The notes beneath the pieces were generated by a model, which was not told where the DNA came from, did no database searches, and saw only the letters and a list, made by a program, of their open reading frames with translations. Of a stretch of 64,000 nt of DNA, positions 1 through 13,033 are shown one piece after another. The position numbers were made by a program, and so were the translations under genes. Numbering within the stretch: the first letter of the stretch is position 1; the number at the start of each line of letters is the position of its first letter. The DNA comes from Plantago major (lineage: Eukaryota; Streptophyta; Magnoliopsida; Lamiales; Plantaginaceae): assembly GCA_026545765.1 (NCBI GenBank), contig CM048842.1, positions 39,627,431 to 39,691,430 on the forward strand, written 5' to 3'.

Positions 1-1449
1 GTCCCTTTCCTTCTGCTTCTCCATAAACTCCCTTACCGTCTCCAGCTCCAAGGGGTGATTCCTGCTGAGCTGGTGCGGTTACCCTTATCGGTGTTATAGG
101 GGTAAGAGGTTGACTCCGGTGTTGACTAACTTCGTGCCAGGTTCGGTCGAACGGAGGAGTTCGTTTGATGATGGTTCACCATCTTGGATGTAATTATCTT
201 TCTCTGACGGTTCCTTATTTCCATCTTCTCCTTCGGACTCTCTCTTAGATAGTTCAGCCTCTATATCATCCGGTCTCTTTGTGATCATTTTCCACGGAAC
301 TTCCTCGACGGCACGAACCTCCTCAGATTGGACACTCCTTCCTCGTCCCTTTTGCATTGAGCTTTCACTAAGGTTCTCACATACTTCCCAAATCCTTCTC
401 GGGGGTACGTCAATAAGTGCTTGGCTGATAGAGTCAATTCCCTTATAAAAGTTGTTGACCTTATCGAATAGTGCATAAGAGTGCATCGGACACCTGTCAA
501 GTAGATTCTTATATCTCTCCCACGCTTCGTAGAATGTTTCTCTATCTAGTTGATTGAAGTTTTGGATTTGGCTCTTCAGTTCGGATGTCTTCTTCAATTG
601 AAAGTATCTGAGCATAAACTTGTTAAAAACCTCGTCCCATGTAGTCAAACTGCCTGGTTGTAGTTAGATAAGCCAGTTCTTCACCTTGTCCTTAAGGCAG
701 CTAGAGAAGACTCTCCTTCTGAGTTGACATTCCGTGAGCCCGTTCAGTGGTATTCCTCAAACTATTGCATAGAACTCTCTCATAAAGTGCATCGGGTCTT
801 CAGTTGGGTTCCCGTAGAAGTGTGGTAGCTGGTTCAGATGAGTTCCTTCCAGATCTTCGTCGTCTACCAATTCCACCCTTGCGTAGTTATCCCTTCTTCG
901 GTTCTCATCTAACCTCAATCTTTCTCGGCTATCCTTAGCCTTTCTTGTTCTAGTTCTTCCCCTTCAGCTTGAATCTCAAGTCGGATCTTAAGCAGCTGTT
1001 CAAGTTCAGAAGTGGCGACATTCCCAGATAGATTATCGTTGATGTGTTCTTCTCCATTCATGTTGTTGGATGATTCCCTTACGGTGGCAAACAGTCTTCG
1101 CTTTTCAAGCTTATCTATGTTGTCTTTAAGCGGTACTACTGGTGTTCCTACACTTCTCCTGCCTAGCATAAAGACTAACAGACAAACCTTTGCAGATACA
1201 AATAAAAAATGCTAGAAAGATAATAAATAGAAATTCAAAGTTACTTGTTTTTGGGTTTTTTTATAAGAAAGTAAACTAATTCGGAAGAGAAAATATTTTT
1301 GGATTTTTTGCTGTAGAAAGCGATTCCACAGGTTTTACGATTTTTTTGGGTTTATGCTATACGTATCAAAAAGACAGTGCGTAAATTAAAAAGTGAAAGA
1401 AATATTTCAACTTATCTCGGATGATTGAAAGTTGCTTGAGCGGTCAAGT
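1..1449 (-). pseudogene. gag region of element C (fossil)
   Basis: Minus-strand reading between about 94 and 1169 gives a retrotransposon gag-like polypeptide. The block near 500-648 contains W-D-E-V-F and the F-x-x-A-W-E-R-Y-K-x-L-L-x-x-C-P pattern characteristic of Athila and Tat gag proteins. A leading segment (915-1169) is rich in Glu and Leu, as at the N terminus of such proteins. The reading is not continuous across the whole stretch. It lies directly downstream of the primer binding site, as expected for gag. Family assignment rests on recognised gag signature residues only. Confidence 0.7.
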
Positions 1450-1470
1450 GTCCCCGGCAGCGGCGTCAAA
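1450..1470 (-). other. primer binding site of element C (tRNA-Asp type)
   Basis: On the minus strand this reads GCCGCTGCCGGGGACAC, matching the 3'-end complement typical of Athila primer binding sites (tRNA-Asp type). It lies 3-4 bp inside the LTR edge TGATGT at 1474. Confidence 0.75.
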
Positions 1471-1473
1471 TTT

Positions 1474-1704
1474 TGATGTGCACTTAGAGATTTCGTTTTC
1501 CGTTGTAGAACCTGTAATCCCTAAATACAATCAAGATTAAATTTATAACTTGGAAGTCTTCAAATCCACAGTTTATAGTGAAAGTTGACACCCGATGTCG
1601 TTCTTCACGGACACATAGCATAGGAATAAGCAAATAACATTTGTAATTGAATACAGAAAAGTAAACAGTTTGATCTTAGACAGAATAATTGAATTGCCAC
1701 TATA
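1474..1704 (-). repeat. LTR of element C, U5-side piece
   Basis: Begins with TGATGT and is similar along its length to the first ~230 bp of the LTR at 21523-22915. Shared landmarks include the CCTGTAATCCCTAAATAC block and the GGACACATAGCATAGGAA-like block. Similarity fades at about 1700-1710, where unrelated AT-rich DNA begins; the LTR resumes at about 15137. Confidence 0.75.
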
Positions 1705-4700
1705 GTACATGATATTTTCTTTTTTGTGCAAAGATTCTTATATAATACTATACCACTACTTCTTTCTAATTTCTAAATAGACTGAATAATAGAGCATGTA
1801 CCTAAACTAGATATCTTCTCTCCTTTCATACTTTTGTTTGGTATTGAGCATAGTATTGGTAGAGAGGGATATTACTACTACATAGACCTAATAATAAAGA
1901 ACTCTAAGCGAAAAAGAAGGGCAACCAGACCAAATGTCGTACTGTATATAATGAACGAAGGATAATAATAGGTATAAGCTTATAAAAAAATATCCGAGGA
2001 TGTCCTTTTTTAGTCATGTTTTGGACAACGTAAAATAGCAAATAAGATTAGGTTAATGCCGAATTCTTCTCACAAGAACTAGCAAATGCCTTCTTTCTTT
2101 CTATACTTTTTTATTTTTACTTCAAACAAACAAGAGCTATTAGATTTCTCATACCGTCTATCTTAGTTAGAACCAACTTTTATACCGAAGTTTTTCTTCC
2201 CCTTTTTTGGTTGATGATTTCCAATATCTAAAATATACGAATATAGGCCAGTATCATAAACAGCGTAACTTTTTAATTATCTTATCTCGCATTTAGATAA
2301 GATGGAGTTATTATGTAGTATGTAACAAAATGTAATTTTTGTAATCGCATTTAAAATTTATATTTGATATCTCATATAGAAGAACTTTGTAACATATCCA
2401 CTTTTCCAATGATTCTCCAAGTTTTTTTACTAGGAAGAACTCTATAAGAAGAATCCAAGAATATGCCGTATGTACCTATTATTATATTATAATTTATAAG
2501 CGAATTATTACTGCTGATCCTACTAGGTATTATTTTTCATTCTTGACAGGAATAGTAGTTTTTATATAACAATGGACATAACATAAGGACACATTCTTTA
2601 TTCTTTCCGGAAGTTTTCTTTTTCGATAATCAAGAGTTGGCAGCGTTTACCTAGACTTATAAAATGAGTTTCTACAAGGGCTAGAATTCCTTCCGAGACG
2701 GCTAAGGATAGAATAGCTTTGGATTTTCTTATATAGCAAATTATAAACGGTGGTTATATGTCAATATATGTCTGTTAATAAGATCTTCTTCTCATCTGTA
2801 AAGTATTAACAAGCAAGAAGGTATCAACGATTTATGTTATTTTTATACTCTTGTAGTAATCCCGTTTTTATTTATGTTTACGTACTACACTATAATAGGA
2901 ACTTGGTTTGAAACTATCTACCTCTTCTTCTCTTTCATGTTTTAAGATTTGGTCAACTATATTGGACTTTTCTCTCTTTCATTTCCTAACAAGCATAGTT
3001 ATATTCGCATCTTGTGAATTCGGATGGATGTATTTCCCTGCACTTTGAGTTTGTCAACAAGAATAAGTATTTAAATTCGGTAAAAACTAAGAATTGTATA
3101 AATAATTTCCACTAATATCATTTATGATGTCACACATGTTGTATTCATGTATTAATACAAAATAGAAATCGCTTAAGTAATGTATTTGCTTTTTACTCAG
3201 AGTAATCAACTCGGTAATTAGCTTTGCATTGTAGTACCATTTCCAGTAGCTAAATCAACACGAGCATGCGGGGTTTATGCATCCAATTCCAGAGCATTGT
3301 ATTCATTAGTCGCAGGCCATAGGTTCGAATTTTTCTTTACGAGTAAATGAGTTATAGAACGAAGTAGCGTGTCATATGCTGAAATCTGTACACCGATATT
3401 GCCAATCGAAGGTACAAGGAGTAGGCCAATTTCTACTTACGAGTTCCATGTTTATTTGTATTGCCCTTTCTCCTAAACTACCCTTAAGTAGCTACACTAG
3501 CAAGTCTCTTTTCGCTTTGTTTTGGTCCTTTCTGTTTTCATATGATTTCTGCCAGCGTTTGTTCTCTTGTGAAAAGCTGTTGTAACAGAAACGCTGTCCT
3601 CTGTTGCACAGATTCTGGTAGTTTGCTCTTCTAAGTCTTTCTTTCTTTCAGTGCCTAGGTCAGGATCCTCCTTTCTACGGGAGTAAATGAAACGTAGCGA
3701 CAGGAATCCAGCCATTTTGCTTTTCCTTTGCTTAGCCTTCTTCTCTTCCTTCTTTCTGTCAAACTATTATAGCATGCTGTCACTCAGTACTTCGGGATTC
3801 ACCTTCAGAAAGCATAGTCTTTACTTGAACGAAACCATCAATGAGGTACTATCCTCTACCCAGAGGAGAAAACAAAGATTAACCAATATCGCTGGGAAGT
3901 GGGGAACCTGCCTTTTTGTTTTTGCCTAGCGAAACCGGTTAGATTTGGGTCTTTCTCTGTGCTTTTCGATTGTTTCAATCTCGCTCACTTGGCTCGAGTA
4001 CAAGTGTTAGCCTATATATATGATACCAGCATCCCGTGCAGAGTAAAGAGAAAATATGTAAGTACTAAAACGAAAGTTTCTAGGTCTTTATGAACAAACA
4101 ATCTAGCGCGGGATTAAATTTAGGTGAGTTAAATGGCATAAAATGAGTATCTACCTTATAAATTGGTAGGTATTTTCTATTTCAAGACTATTTTTCTATC
4201 AGTACTTTATTACAATATTTAATATTACTCTGGCCCGTGGTAGATTTGGCTATTCATGGTTACTCCTCCGGTTGATTGGATTCGTGAAAATACTTATATT
4301 TTTTGGATATATAATATTTGGGTATTGAGTATTGGATAAGGATAAAGAAGTCCAGATTTGTGGGAGTAGCCCTTCATAATTACCGCGTCCTCTACCAACT
4401 TACTACATATATACTATAATCTATAACTATAATAGAAATGCTAGGGTAGGGTTGTCTTAGAAAACATTGTTCTTTATTCTCTTTCATTCGTTTAGGAGAA
4501 AACTATTTATAATTAGAGGAAAAATTAAATGCCTTGAATTATACAAACATGAATAAGAACTCTTTCTTTTGCCCACATACCATACTCATATGATAATTTA
4601 ATCTATTTTTCCTTTAGATTCGCTACAATTCTAGACCCGTACCCTCAAAAATCCGCTATGGCCTATTATCGTATTCCTCGTAGTGATGTCATCATATAGA

Positions 4701-6067
4701 GACAAGAAGTGTACTGAAGTGTACTAAATAATAAGGTTTTATCCCCAGCAACTAATCATCTTTTCATTTTTAAACAACTTTCTAACTTAGGACTTGGATT
4801 TCTCCCTTTTACTGCATATGAGTAATGAATTTCTGTAAAAAACGAGATGGACTCCTTAGTGAAAATAGAAAATATAATACCACTTTGGACTACAAAAACT
4901 ATCTCTTTTAGTAAATTTGAGACATGTTTACTGCATAAAATGACTCTTCTTACTTTTATACATAGCTAGAGTTGAAAAATCTTTAAAAACGATCTATCTA
5001 TTTTTGACCTAAATTCGTGGTTCTTAGAAGGGAAAGCGAAAAGTCGATAGTGGACGATATCCAATATTGACAAAATGAAGAAATTGGATTTCTATGTTAA
5101 GATCGCTCAAAAAAGAGGAAAAGTCTCGTCCAGCTATGTGCCTAGACCATGTTTTGTTATTTTATTTTCCCTCGGTAGAGGTCATGAAATTTAGAGAAAG
5201 TTATTACTCACTAGGTGCGAAACCTTGTCTAATAGAATTCCTTAGCGAACATGTCTCAAAAATCGAAAAAGTCAGTGCTTCCTATAGGTAAAAACCAATA
5301 AATAGATTACTCGCCAGCAGTAAAGTGAGTCCGGGATATTTTCTCACTATTTCGATTCTATACAATTATATTTATACAAGCCTACCTTTCATTATTGATG
5401 ACATCCATAAACTATTCTAATTTGTTTACACTTTGTTTGCTTCTTTGGTTGTTACGTGATGCCTCGTAGGTTATCTCTACTATAGACTATTGTGAATGTG
5501 TAGCACCAACTGTAATATATTATCTACTTATGTATTACAACAAAGGCAATTACCTACGATAAATTATCCTTTCTTTTTCCTTCTTTACATACAAAAAGTA
5601 TCCATATCCAGTATACATGTATATACAACAAATATAAAATACCGGACTAAATTAGAAATTAATTCAAGAGTTTCTTGGAAAATATGTTCTATCTATTAGA
5701 TATCGAATTACCAGTTGCCCAATTTACGTTAATACTAATTTATTTTGAGTTTTCCTTACTTTTTGAGTTCATCATAGGGATAATGGTTTTTTACAGTAGG
5801 AAAAGGAATAGGATCATTTTTGTCGATCTATACTAATTCTATAGTAAATATTTTAGTGTTTAGTACATAAATTTCAACCCAAACACACAAGGAAGATCTA
5901 TTTTTGCTATTGGGTTTTTAAGAAATAGTTACAAAAAATGGTATACATGATGTTCTTAAGAATGGTATAACATGAGAAAGTAAAGACGCAAAGACTTGAC
6001 TACTTCCTTAATCTTACATACAGTCCATATCTAAGATTAGACTAGAAAAATGAATAATATGGGTAAC
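1705..6067. other. AT-rich sequence without recognisable genes; GC-richer core at about 3230-4110
   Basis: Most of this stretch is about 70% A+T with many short T and A runs and no long open frame that resembles a known protein. From about 3230 to 4110 the composition shifts visibly towards higher G+C and the sequence loses its TATA-rich texture. Short open frames there (for example 3687-3929) are not recognisable. The texture resembles decayed organelle or intergenic DNA, but I cannot identify the source from sequence alone. Confidence 0.4.
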
Positions 6068-6072
6068 AAACA

Positions 6073-7493
6073 TGTTAGGAATATCTGTTAGTTTTTTGAT
6101 CATTCATCACATGTTCCTATCTTAGCTAGAAAGGTGATTAAGTACTCTTGGTTCACTTGAACATTGTAAAAGAGGAAATCACTGAGTATAATTAGTCTAG
6201 TAAATCTTGTATTAGGATTATAGGTCTCTGAGTGTAATTTTTGTTTTAAGAAGACCATGAAGATCAATCCTAGCAATGGAGCTTTTCTGAAGATTACAAG
6301 ACCGGAGATTGCACAAGATTTATGAAGACACCAAGGTTTAGTCTCACTCGGAAAGACTATGTCCTTAATCCTTTCTTAAGTACATTTAGTTACTTTTGAA
6401 ACATGATTCTGGAACATATGACATCATGAGTATGGAGCATGCAAGCCATCAGAAAGGCTAATGTATCCGTTGAAGACTACAGGACAAGAAATAGTACATA
6501 TGCATTAATTGCATCGGGAAAAGCCGCTAAAAGCGATCCTCTCGAGATATGAGACAAGGACTTCGAGTACTCATTTCAAGATAAGTATAGGAATTTGAAT
6601 TGTGTCTAACGGAGAACATCCCAACGACTCTCTAATTCATCTATAAATATCACACACTTAGATCTCGAGAAATACGATCAAGAACGATCTAACTTGCAAA
6701 CTTACAATCTAGCAAAGTATTCTCTCAAGCACTCTACTACCCTTTCGAAAAGCTTTACATTGCTTGAAGAATCACTAGAAGTTCTAAGTTGTCCTGAACC
6801 ATAACAAGAGATTGTTATTCGTGAAAGAGTTGAACTGTCAGATAACCTTTCTGAAGCTCATTCTCCAGAATGGACATCAATTACTTCAAGAAGAAGCGCA
6901 TCGTCATCCATCGAACAAGTGTATTAAGTAGTCTTGTTCTATTAGGCTCTCTGAAAACATAACTGAAAAGTTATACGAGAAGCCTCTCTGACAAACCTTA
7001 TAACCAACACCATCAAGGCGTGGAGTAGAGGAAGTACTTGATTTGGGAAATCAGGGAATAACTCCAAGGTTATCTGAGTAGAGGAAGTACTTAGCTCTAG
7101 GAGCTGGGGAATAACTCAGGGGGAACATTTGGTTGGGAACCAATTGTTTAAGAATCTTAGAATAGGATTTTTGTAAGGTGAACTCAATTATCTGTTCTAG
7201 TGAATTCTAGGTCTCAGAAAGACCGAAGTGGATTAGTTGGAGGATTACGCCACCTCCAGATACCACTATACTTGCTGTGTTATTTACCTTTCTGTATTTA
7301 TCTTTCATCAAAGCACACGCACTTACTTATTGTTTCTGCACTTACCTATCTTAAAGTCTTCCGCGCTCTGAATTTAAGTATCAGAAACCCCCAGATTTCT
7401 GAGAAACTGTGTTTATCGACAAAAGTTTAAAAGACTATTCACCCCCCCCCCCCCTCCCTTCAGTCTTTTACTTTGCCGTTATCTGGACCAACA
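6073..7493 (+). mobile_element. solo LTR of the Copia-A family
   Basis: Starts TGTTAG and ends CCAACA, flanked by a perfect 5-bp duplication AAACA (6068-6072 and 7494-7498). No primer site or coding region follows, so this is a solo LTR left by LTR-LTR recombination. It shares with the Copia-A LTRs the block around 'CTCTTGGTTCACTTGAACAT', a TATAAATAT box at 6642-6650, the two GGAAGTACTT repeat units (about 7019-7110), the poly-C tract (7442-7454) and the 3' end GCCGTTATCTGGACCAACA. At 1421 bp it is about 280 bp shorter than LTR1, partly because it has fewer internal repeat units. It is clearly more diverged than the tandem's LTRs, hence older. Confidence 0.93.
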
Positions 7494-7498
7494 AAACA

Positions 7499-8136
7499 CT
7501 TCATCAATTTGCTATTACGAGCTCTGGGCGAACTGATTTTAAGAGAATAAAATATGTATTGTTCTTTACGTTTTAAACATCGACTTCTGGTCTAAGGTTT
7601 TAGCTTCTATTCTATTGCAAATTAATTTACAGAATCAATCTTTTATAAGACAAAAAAATGAGAAGGCGGTATAGTTTAACGTCCGTTTTAATTATGTATT
7701 TCTATACAAACCAAAATAGTATAAAAGAGTATATTCAATACATTCTAAAGCAGAAATCCATCCATCTTTTGTTTTGATCCGATATCCTTAATGCCATTTA
7801 TTTGGGTTATCCTATTATAACTTATAACGTAATAGACATTGCTTTCCCAGAGAAATCTCTAATTTTCTTATAAACACATCTAACTTTTATTAGAATTTGG
7901 AATAAACTTGCTATTATTTCTTGCACACTCCTTTTCTTTCGGAACAAAAACGATGTATGTATTAATACTATAGGATCAAATGTATTCTTTGTGTAGTAAA
8001 TTGGAAGTTCTTACTTAGCCGCTCTATAATTTTTTAAAGTATGAACTAATAATAAAATTAGATAAATAATAGAAAAAAGAATATAAAGCTTTGTAACTAG
8101 CACGTTATATTTCTGCTACAGAAGTATGCTTACAAG
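7499..8136. other. AT-rich sequence, nothing recognised
   Basis: Continuation of the unclassified insert between the solo LTR and Copia-B. No protein-like reading and no repeat structure seen. Confidence 0.4.
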
Positions 8137-8141
8137 GTAAT

Positions 8142-9270
8142 TGTTAGAACTGAAGGACCGGGATTAGTACTATTTGGACAGTTACAGATGATGTTGACTA
8201 TGATGTTAAGTCAACACCGTTATGACAGCAGTGAACAGTAATCGACAGAACTGAGTAAAGTGGCGGAATAAAATACTGAACACAGATAATAATCAAGCCG
8301 GTATAAAAAGATACCGGCGGTGCCGTAGGCTAAATTTCTACCAAATATGAAAAAGTAGAATTACAAAAAGAAGTTTAAATCAATCACAAACGATTGTTTA
8401 AACTTATGAAAAACTAGACCTAGAACAGACAAGAAAAACCTATTCTAGTTCGAAAATACTAGAGTAAATCTTTAGAAATCACTCACAAATATAAACGAAA
8501 TAAAAGTCTAGTAAAGCAAGAAGCCCTAAACTAAATAATATGAATCAATGATGATCAAAGGCGTCTTCTTGCAGATGTCATTCTTCTTGTATATATAATA
8601 TTATTCTGATCAATTTCTTCACGAAGAACGCTCTCCCTGTTTTGTTTCCTGCTCCTTGTATATATAGTTGCAGCCAAGTCGAACAGTGGAAGAAAAACGT
8701 GTAGAAGGAAAGCAGCTTTCTTTCATCGTTCTTGTGTAAGGAAATCTTCTGTATATAATATATCATGAGAATCTTTATTTCCTTCTTTCTCTCAATGTGC
8801 CCATGTATTAACAAACTCTTTCCTTCTTTTTTTAGATTGCATTCCTTGTGTCCAAAGCAAATCAAACTCTTTCCTGAATCTTCTTTCCCGCGCCCAGATT
8901 CATTCTTCACGTTCCAGCTCTTCACGTCTGTTGGTTGGAAGCTTTCCAGATCTTCCAGATTTTCCATATCTTTTCCTTAAGGCCCAAGTTAACCAATCTT
9001 GATCCATTAAGCAATGTTGAAGCGCAACATGATATATCCTACAAAATATCCAAAGAAAAACAACTACAACTGTCGAACCGATTAAAAAACGAAGAAAGGT
9101 CAAATTAACAAAACAAGTGCAATATAAAATGCACTTTCAATCTCCCCCTTAATTCTTGGCTTTCTTCACAAAAACCTGAAAGTAGTTAGTAGAAACATTC
9201 AAGATAATATCAAACAACTCCCCCTTGCTCCAAGAACTCCCCCTTAATACAAAAAACAAGAGTACAAACA
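8142..9270 (-). repeat. Copia-B 3' LTR
   Basis: Nearly the same sequence as 13034-14157. A TATATATA promoter-like box lies at 8659-8666 (minus strand reading). Inside the U3 end there is a second purine tract (minus AAGGGGGAGAT near 9141-9153) that mimics a polypurine tract. Confidence 0.92.
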
Positions 9271-10757
9271 TTCTCCCCCTTTTTTTGTGAGGAAAGAAAG
9301 AAAATAAAGTTCTTTTTAAAAAAAACTTCACCATCTTGGTAATCTATTGAGGACCTGCAGACAAAGTACCAATGCAGAGAAACGATGTTGACTCAACATT
9401 GTAGTCAACACTGGCAAAGGAAGTAGCTAAAGCAGGAATAGAGGTCGGATCACCGGAGGCGTGAATCGTGAATAGAGGTTGGATCAGCTGGAGGGCAGTG
9501 TTAGGACAAGAGTGGATGGTCATGAACACAACTTACAAAATAAGTCATGATGGGTGTTGTTGGGTTTGCTTCAAGGTAGATTCCTGCAGATATATATATA
9601 TATCAAACCAACGAAAAACTGTGCACAACTGTTAATTAAAGATTAAAGTTGCAAGTAAAACAGTTATCCGTCAAGTCAATGTAATCAGATAAACAGATAA
9701 ACACTAGGGAGGTTGACCAAAAATCTTGATTTTAAAGAAAATGACTTGAAATGCAAGAACAGGAATGCAGAAACCCAAAAACCCCAAGGAAACACCTTAG
9801 AACTACTCCCCCTCAAACCCAAAAACACACAGAATTAGAGCACAAAAAATGGAGCACAACAAACGAGCAAATAGTACTTCATCTAAAATCTCTGTTGACC
9901 AGAATGTTGACTCAACAATGGTGACAACATCGGAAAATCAGACCACTTTTATTGTAAGTCAGCCAGGAAACCAAGTCTCAAAATGTGCAGATCCGATTAA
10001 CACCACTAATGCTGAAGGCAAAATAGAAAGAGAGAGGAATACCAAAGAAACACACCCAACATTGCCTCAAAAGGTAAAGTAAACACTTAGCATAATTTTG
10101 AGTGGGGGTCACCATGAGACAGTGAACCATGTCAAATAATTGGAACACGTATGAATCCGCTCCAAAGCCGAAGCCTATGTGGAGTTAGGTAAACACACGT
10201 CTCATGGCATAAAGATCACTCATTTGACCACATTGGGTAATTTGGTACTCAAAAATTGAACGAGCAGCATTACGAGAATCAGCACTTTTGTGCGTGTCGG
10301 TTTCCAGTACATGCCATCAACCCTCATGACATATGACACATTGGCCACGTCAATATCTGGATAGTATTTGAACCTGCCAAACACGTTCCTCGACGGAAAC
10401 ACTTAGAGCCCTTTTTAACATAATTCAGTAGATTTATAACATATAAAGGACAGGAGGCAACATCAAGTGCGAGTCAAGGTACGAGTAAACAGTGCCAAAA
10501 TTAGCAAAAGTGGGTTTTACATAAATCAAACACACAAGAGACCCGATACCTTTCAACCTTGCTTTCAAACAGCCTTTCAAACCCTAAGCATCACCACTGT
10601 GAGCTACAAAATAAGAATAGCCAGAGACCAGTACAGAAGCACAGGAGCACAAAAACACAAAACGAAACTAAAAAGCAGAAAAGAAAAAAACATCACTTAT
10701 TCTAATTTTCCAATGTTGACCATGATGTTGAGTCAACATTGGTCTCAACAACGTAAA
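9271..10757 (-). other. Copia-B region between RNase H and the 3' LTR
   Basis: The polypurine tract lies at 9271-9290 (plus strand TTCTCCCCCTTTTTTT). The rest, up to the RNase H end near 10760, has no recognisable coding content on either strand. It contains three copies of the palindrome TGTTGASTCAACA (9386, 9905, 10726). Confidence 0.6.
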
Positions 10758-11480
10758 TCACAGAGAGCATAGACCGAGAGATCTTTGAAGACTGAAGAAT
10801 CTCTCACTATCTAAAGGCTTGGTGAAAATATCTGCAAGTTGATTTGTTGTATCTATGTGTTCTATGTCAATCACTTGCTTATTGACCAAGTCCCTAAGGA
10901 AATGATGCTTAATGTCTATGTGCTTTGTACGTGAGTGCTGAACTGGGTTCTTAGAAATATGTATGGTACTAAGGTTGTCACAGAACATCAAAAGGGTATC
11001 ACTTTGAAGACAATAGTCATGCAACATATTTTTCAACCAAACTAGTTGAGACACACAACTCCCAGCTGCTACATATTCAGATTCAACGGTTGAAAGTGAC
11101 ACACAGTTGTGTTTCTTGCTATACCAAGACACCAAATTAGGAACAAGATAAAAGCAACCTCCACTAGTAGATTTTCTATCATCTAGATCACCAGCCCAAT
11201 CAGAATCACTAAATCCCACCAGATTAGTGTTTGTATCACAAGCAAACCATAATCCTAGATTAACAGTTCCTGATATATATCTAAGGATTCTCTTAACAAT
11301 AGTTAAATGGGGGATTTTAGGGTTGGATTGATACCTGGCGCACACACAGAGAGAACATGATGTCAGGTCTACTAGCAGACAGATACAGAAGGCTTCCAAT
11401 CATTGATATGTACAATGTTGGGTCAACATCCTCGCCAACATCGATTCTGCTCAGTTTCAGAGACGTAGCCATAGGAGTAC
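10758..11480 (-). pseudogene. Copia-B pol remnant: distal RT and RNase H
   Basis: Minus-strand reading gives the terminal RT block S-L-L-Y-L-S-A-S-R-P-D-I (about 11330-11390), a hallmark of Ty1/copia. It is followed by RNase H with S-D-S-D-W-A-G, R-K-S-T-S-G, S-T-V-E-S-E-Y-V-A and the C-terminal D-I-F-T-K-P-L block. All are canonical copia motifs in the correct order. The upstream catalytic RT and integrase regions were not found in the window. The sequence is a fossil fragment. Confidence 0.88.
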
Positions 11481-12940
11481 TGCATGGATTAGACTGAGGT
11501 TCAGCTGGTTCCAGATCAGGTTCATCTTCTTTTTCAGAGACAGAGTCATCTGATGAACTTTCTGCCCGTGTTGTTGGGCGCAATGTTGAGTCAACATTGT
11601 GATCAACATTGATCACTTCTTCTCTGACTGCACCTGGGGGATCTAATTCAGTACCTGCATATGGTTCAGTACCTGTCTCATCGTTTTCAAGTTCTGCATC
11701 TTTCAGTTTCAGCTCTTCCACCATCTGTTTGTTAGTGAACTCTTCTTCAAAGGGACAATCTACAAATAAATCAACTGAGCCATGCAAACAGTAAATGCTA
11801 GTAGACACAGAGTTTTCAGAGTCCAAAGATTTATCACGGAATATGTCTTCACAGTTCTGTGAGTCATCATAATAAAAGAAGAGGATCTGTGATGATGTTG
11901 AGTTTTCATTGTTGACCAAACATCGATTTCCAACATCGTCCAGAATAGAGGACAGAGCTGCAACACGACCATCTGTAGTATCAGCTTCCTGTTCGTCACC
12001 TGAATCATCACTAAGACAAGCAAGTAACGTTTTTCCCTTCTTACGAAGAGTGTTAGCACATTCTTTCTGAAAGTGACCCCATCCTTGACATTCAAAACAT
12101 CTAACTTTTTCTAGTCGTTTAGAATTAAAACCAGGAAGCTCTATGGCCTTATTGAACTGCCAGTAGCCTTAGGATTACTTGGGGAGGCATTGTTAGAATT
12201 CTTCCTAAAGCTGGTTTTGTTGAACTTTCTAAGCAACTTAGTATAAGCTTTACCAAAGGCTTCTTCAGTCATCTCACCAGACTCATCACTACTGCTTTCA
12301 GACTCATACATTTTTGATTTTGAGTGAAGAGACATACTATGGCTTTTCGTAACTTTGCGCTCATTCTGTTGGAGCTCAAAATTTTTCAAATTGTTCATCA
12401 GGGTATGAAAATCCATAGTAGCCAGGTTTTGAGTATCTTCCAAAATAGTTCGTTTTATATTAAATTTTGAAGAAAGAGTACGAATAGCTTTGAAAATCAG
12501 TTGCTTATTAGACATAGCATCACCTAGCAGTTGAATATCATTTGAAATAGTGAGCAGTTTATCAAAATAAGACTCAATGGTTTCTTCTTTTGTCATTCTC
12601 AAGTTTTCAAATTTTGACCAAAGCAGTTGAAGTTTAGTTTGCTTAATACTGTTATCACCTTCACAGTGATTTTGCAACAAATCCCAATTCTGAATGAGCT
12701 TAAACATATGTGGATTAATATGCAGAAAAATAGCATTCAAAGCTTTCTCATTGTAAGAGCTAGCAAGAAAATCATCACCTGACCATTGAGCTTCTGGTTT
12801 AGGAACGACATCTCCATCAGCGTCTGGTCCTCTGGTAGGCCACACATAGCCTTCAAGAACAGATTTCCATGCACGCCCTTCAATGGATTTGATGTACGTT
12901 CTGATCCGTATTTTCTAGTAGTGGTAGTTCGACCCATCTA
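11480..12940 (-). pseudogene. Copia-B gag region
   Basis: Minus-strand reading around 12141-12845 gives a UBN2-type copia gag protein, with L-x-x-L-W-S-K-F-E-N-L-R-M and E-E-T-I-E-S-Y-F blocks. It is followed near 12050-12100 by a CCHC zinc knuckle (C-F-E-C-Q-G-W-G-H-F-x-K-E-C). Acidic Ser-rich sequence continues towards 11480. Gag proteins of this type package element RNA into particles. The region abuts the pol remnant without an intervening protease or integrase that I can see. Confidence 0.85.
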
Positions 12941-13019
12941 GCACAGGTGGCCTATTGACACTTGAGTTAACACCGTCCATTGTAGTACCAAATCCAGACA
13001 CCAATTAATTAGGTGGCTG

Positions 13020-13031
13020 GCTCTGATACCA
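13020..13031 (-). other. Copia-B primer binding site (initiator tRNA-Met)
   Basis: Minus strand TGGTATCAGAGC, the standard plant copia primer site, 2 bp inside the LTR edge at 13034. Confidence 0.95.
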
Positions 13032-13033
13032 CT

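Noticed and set aside
3376-5699. Short open frames (for example 3687-3929, 5094-5291, 5496-5699) as genes
   Set aside because: All are under 85 codons, with biased Phe/Leu/Ile/Ser content expected from AT-rich DNA and no recognisable motif.
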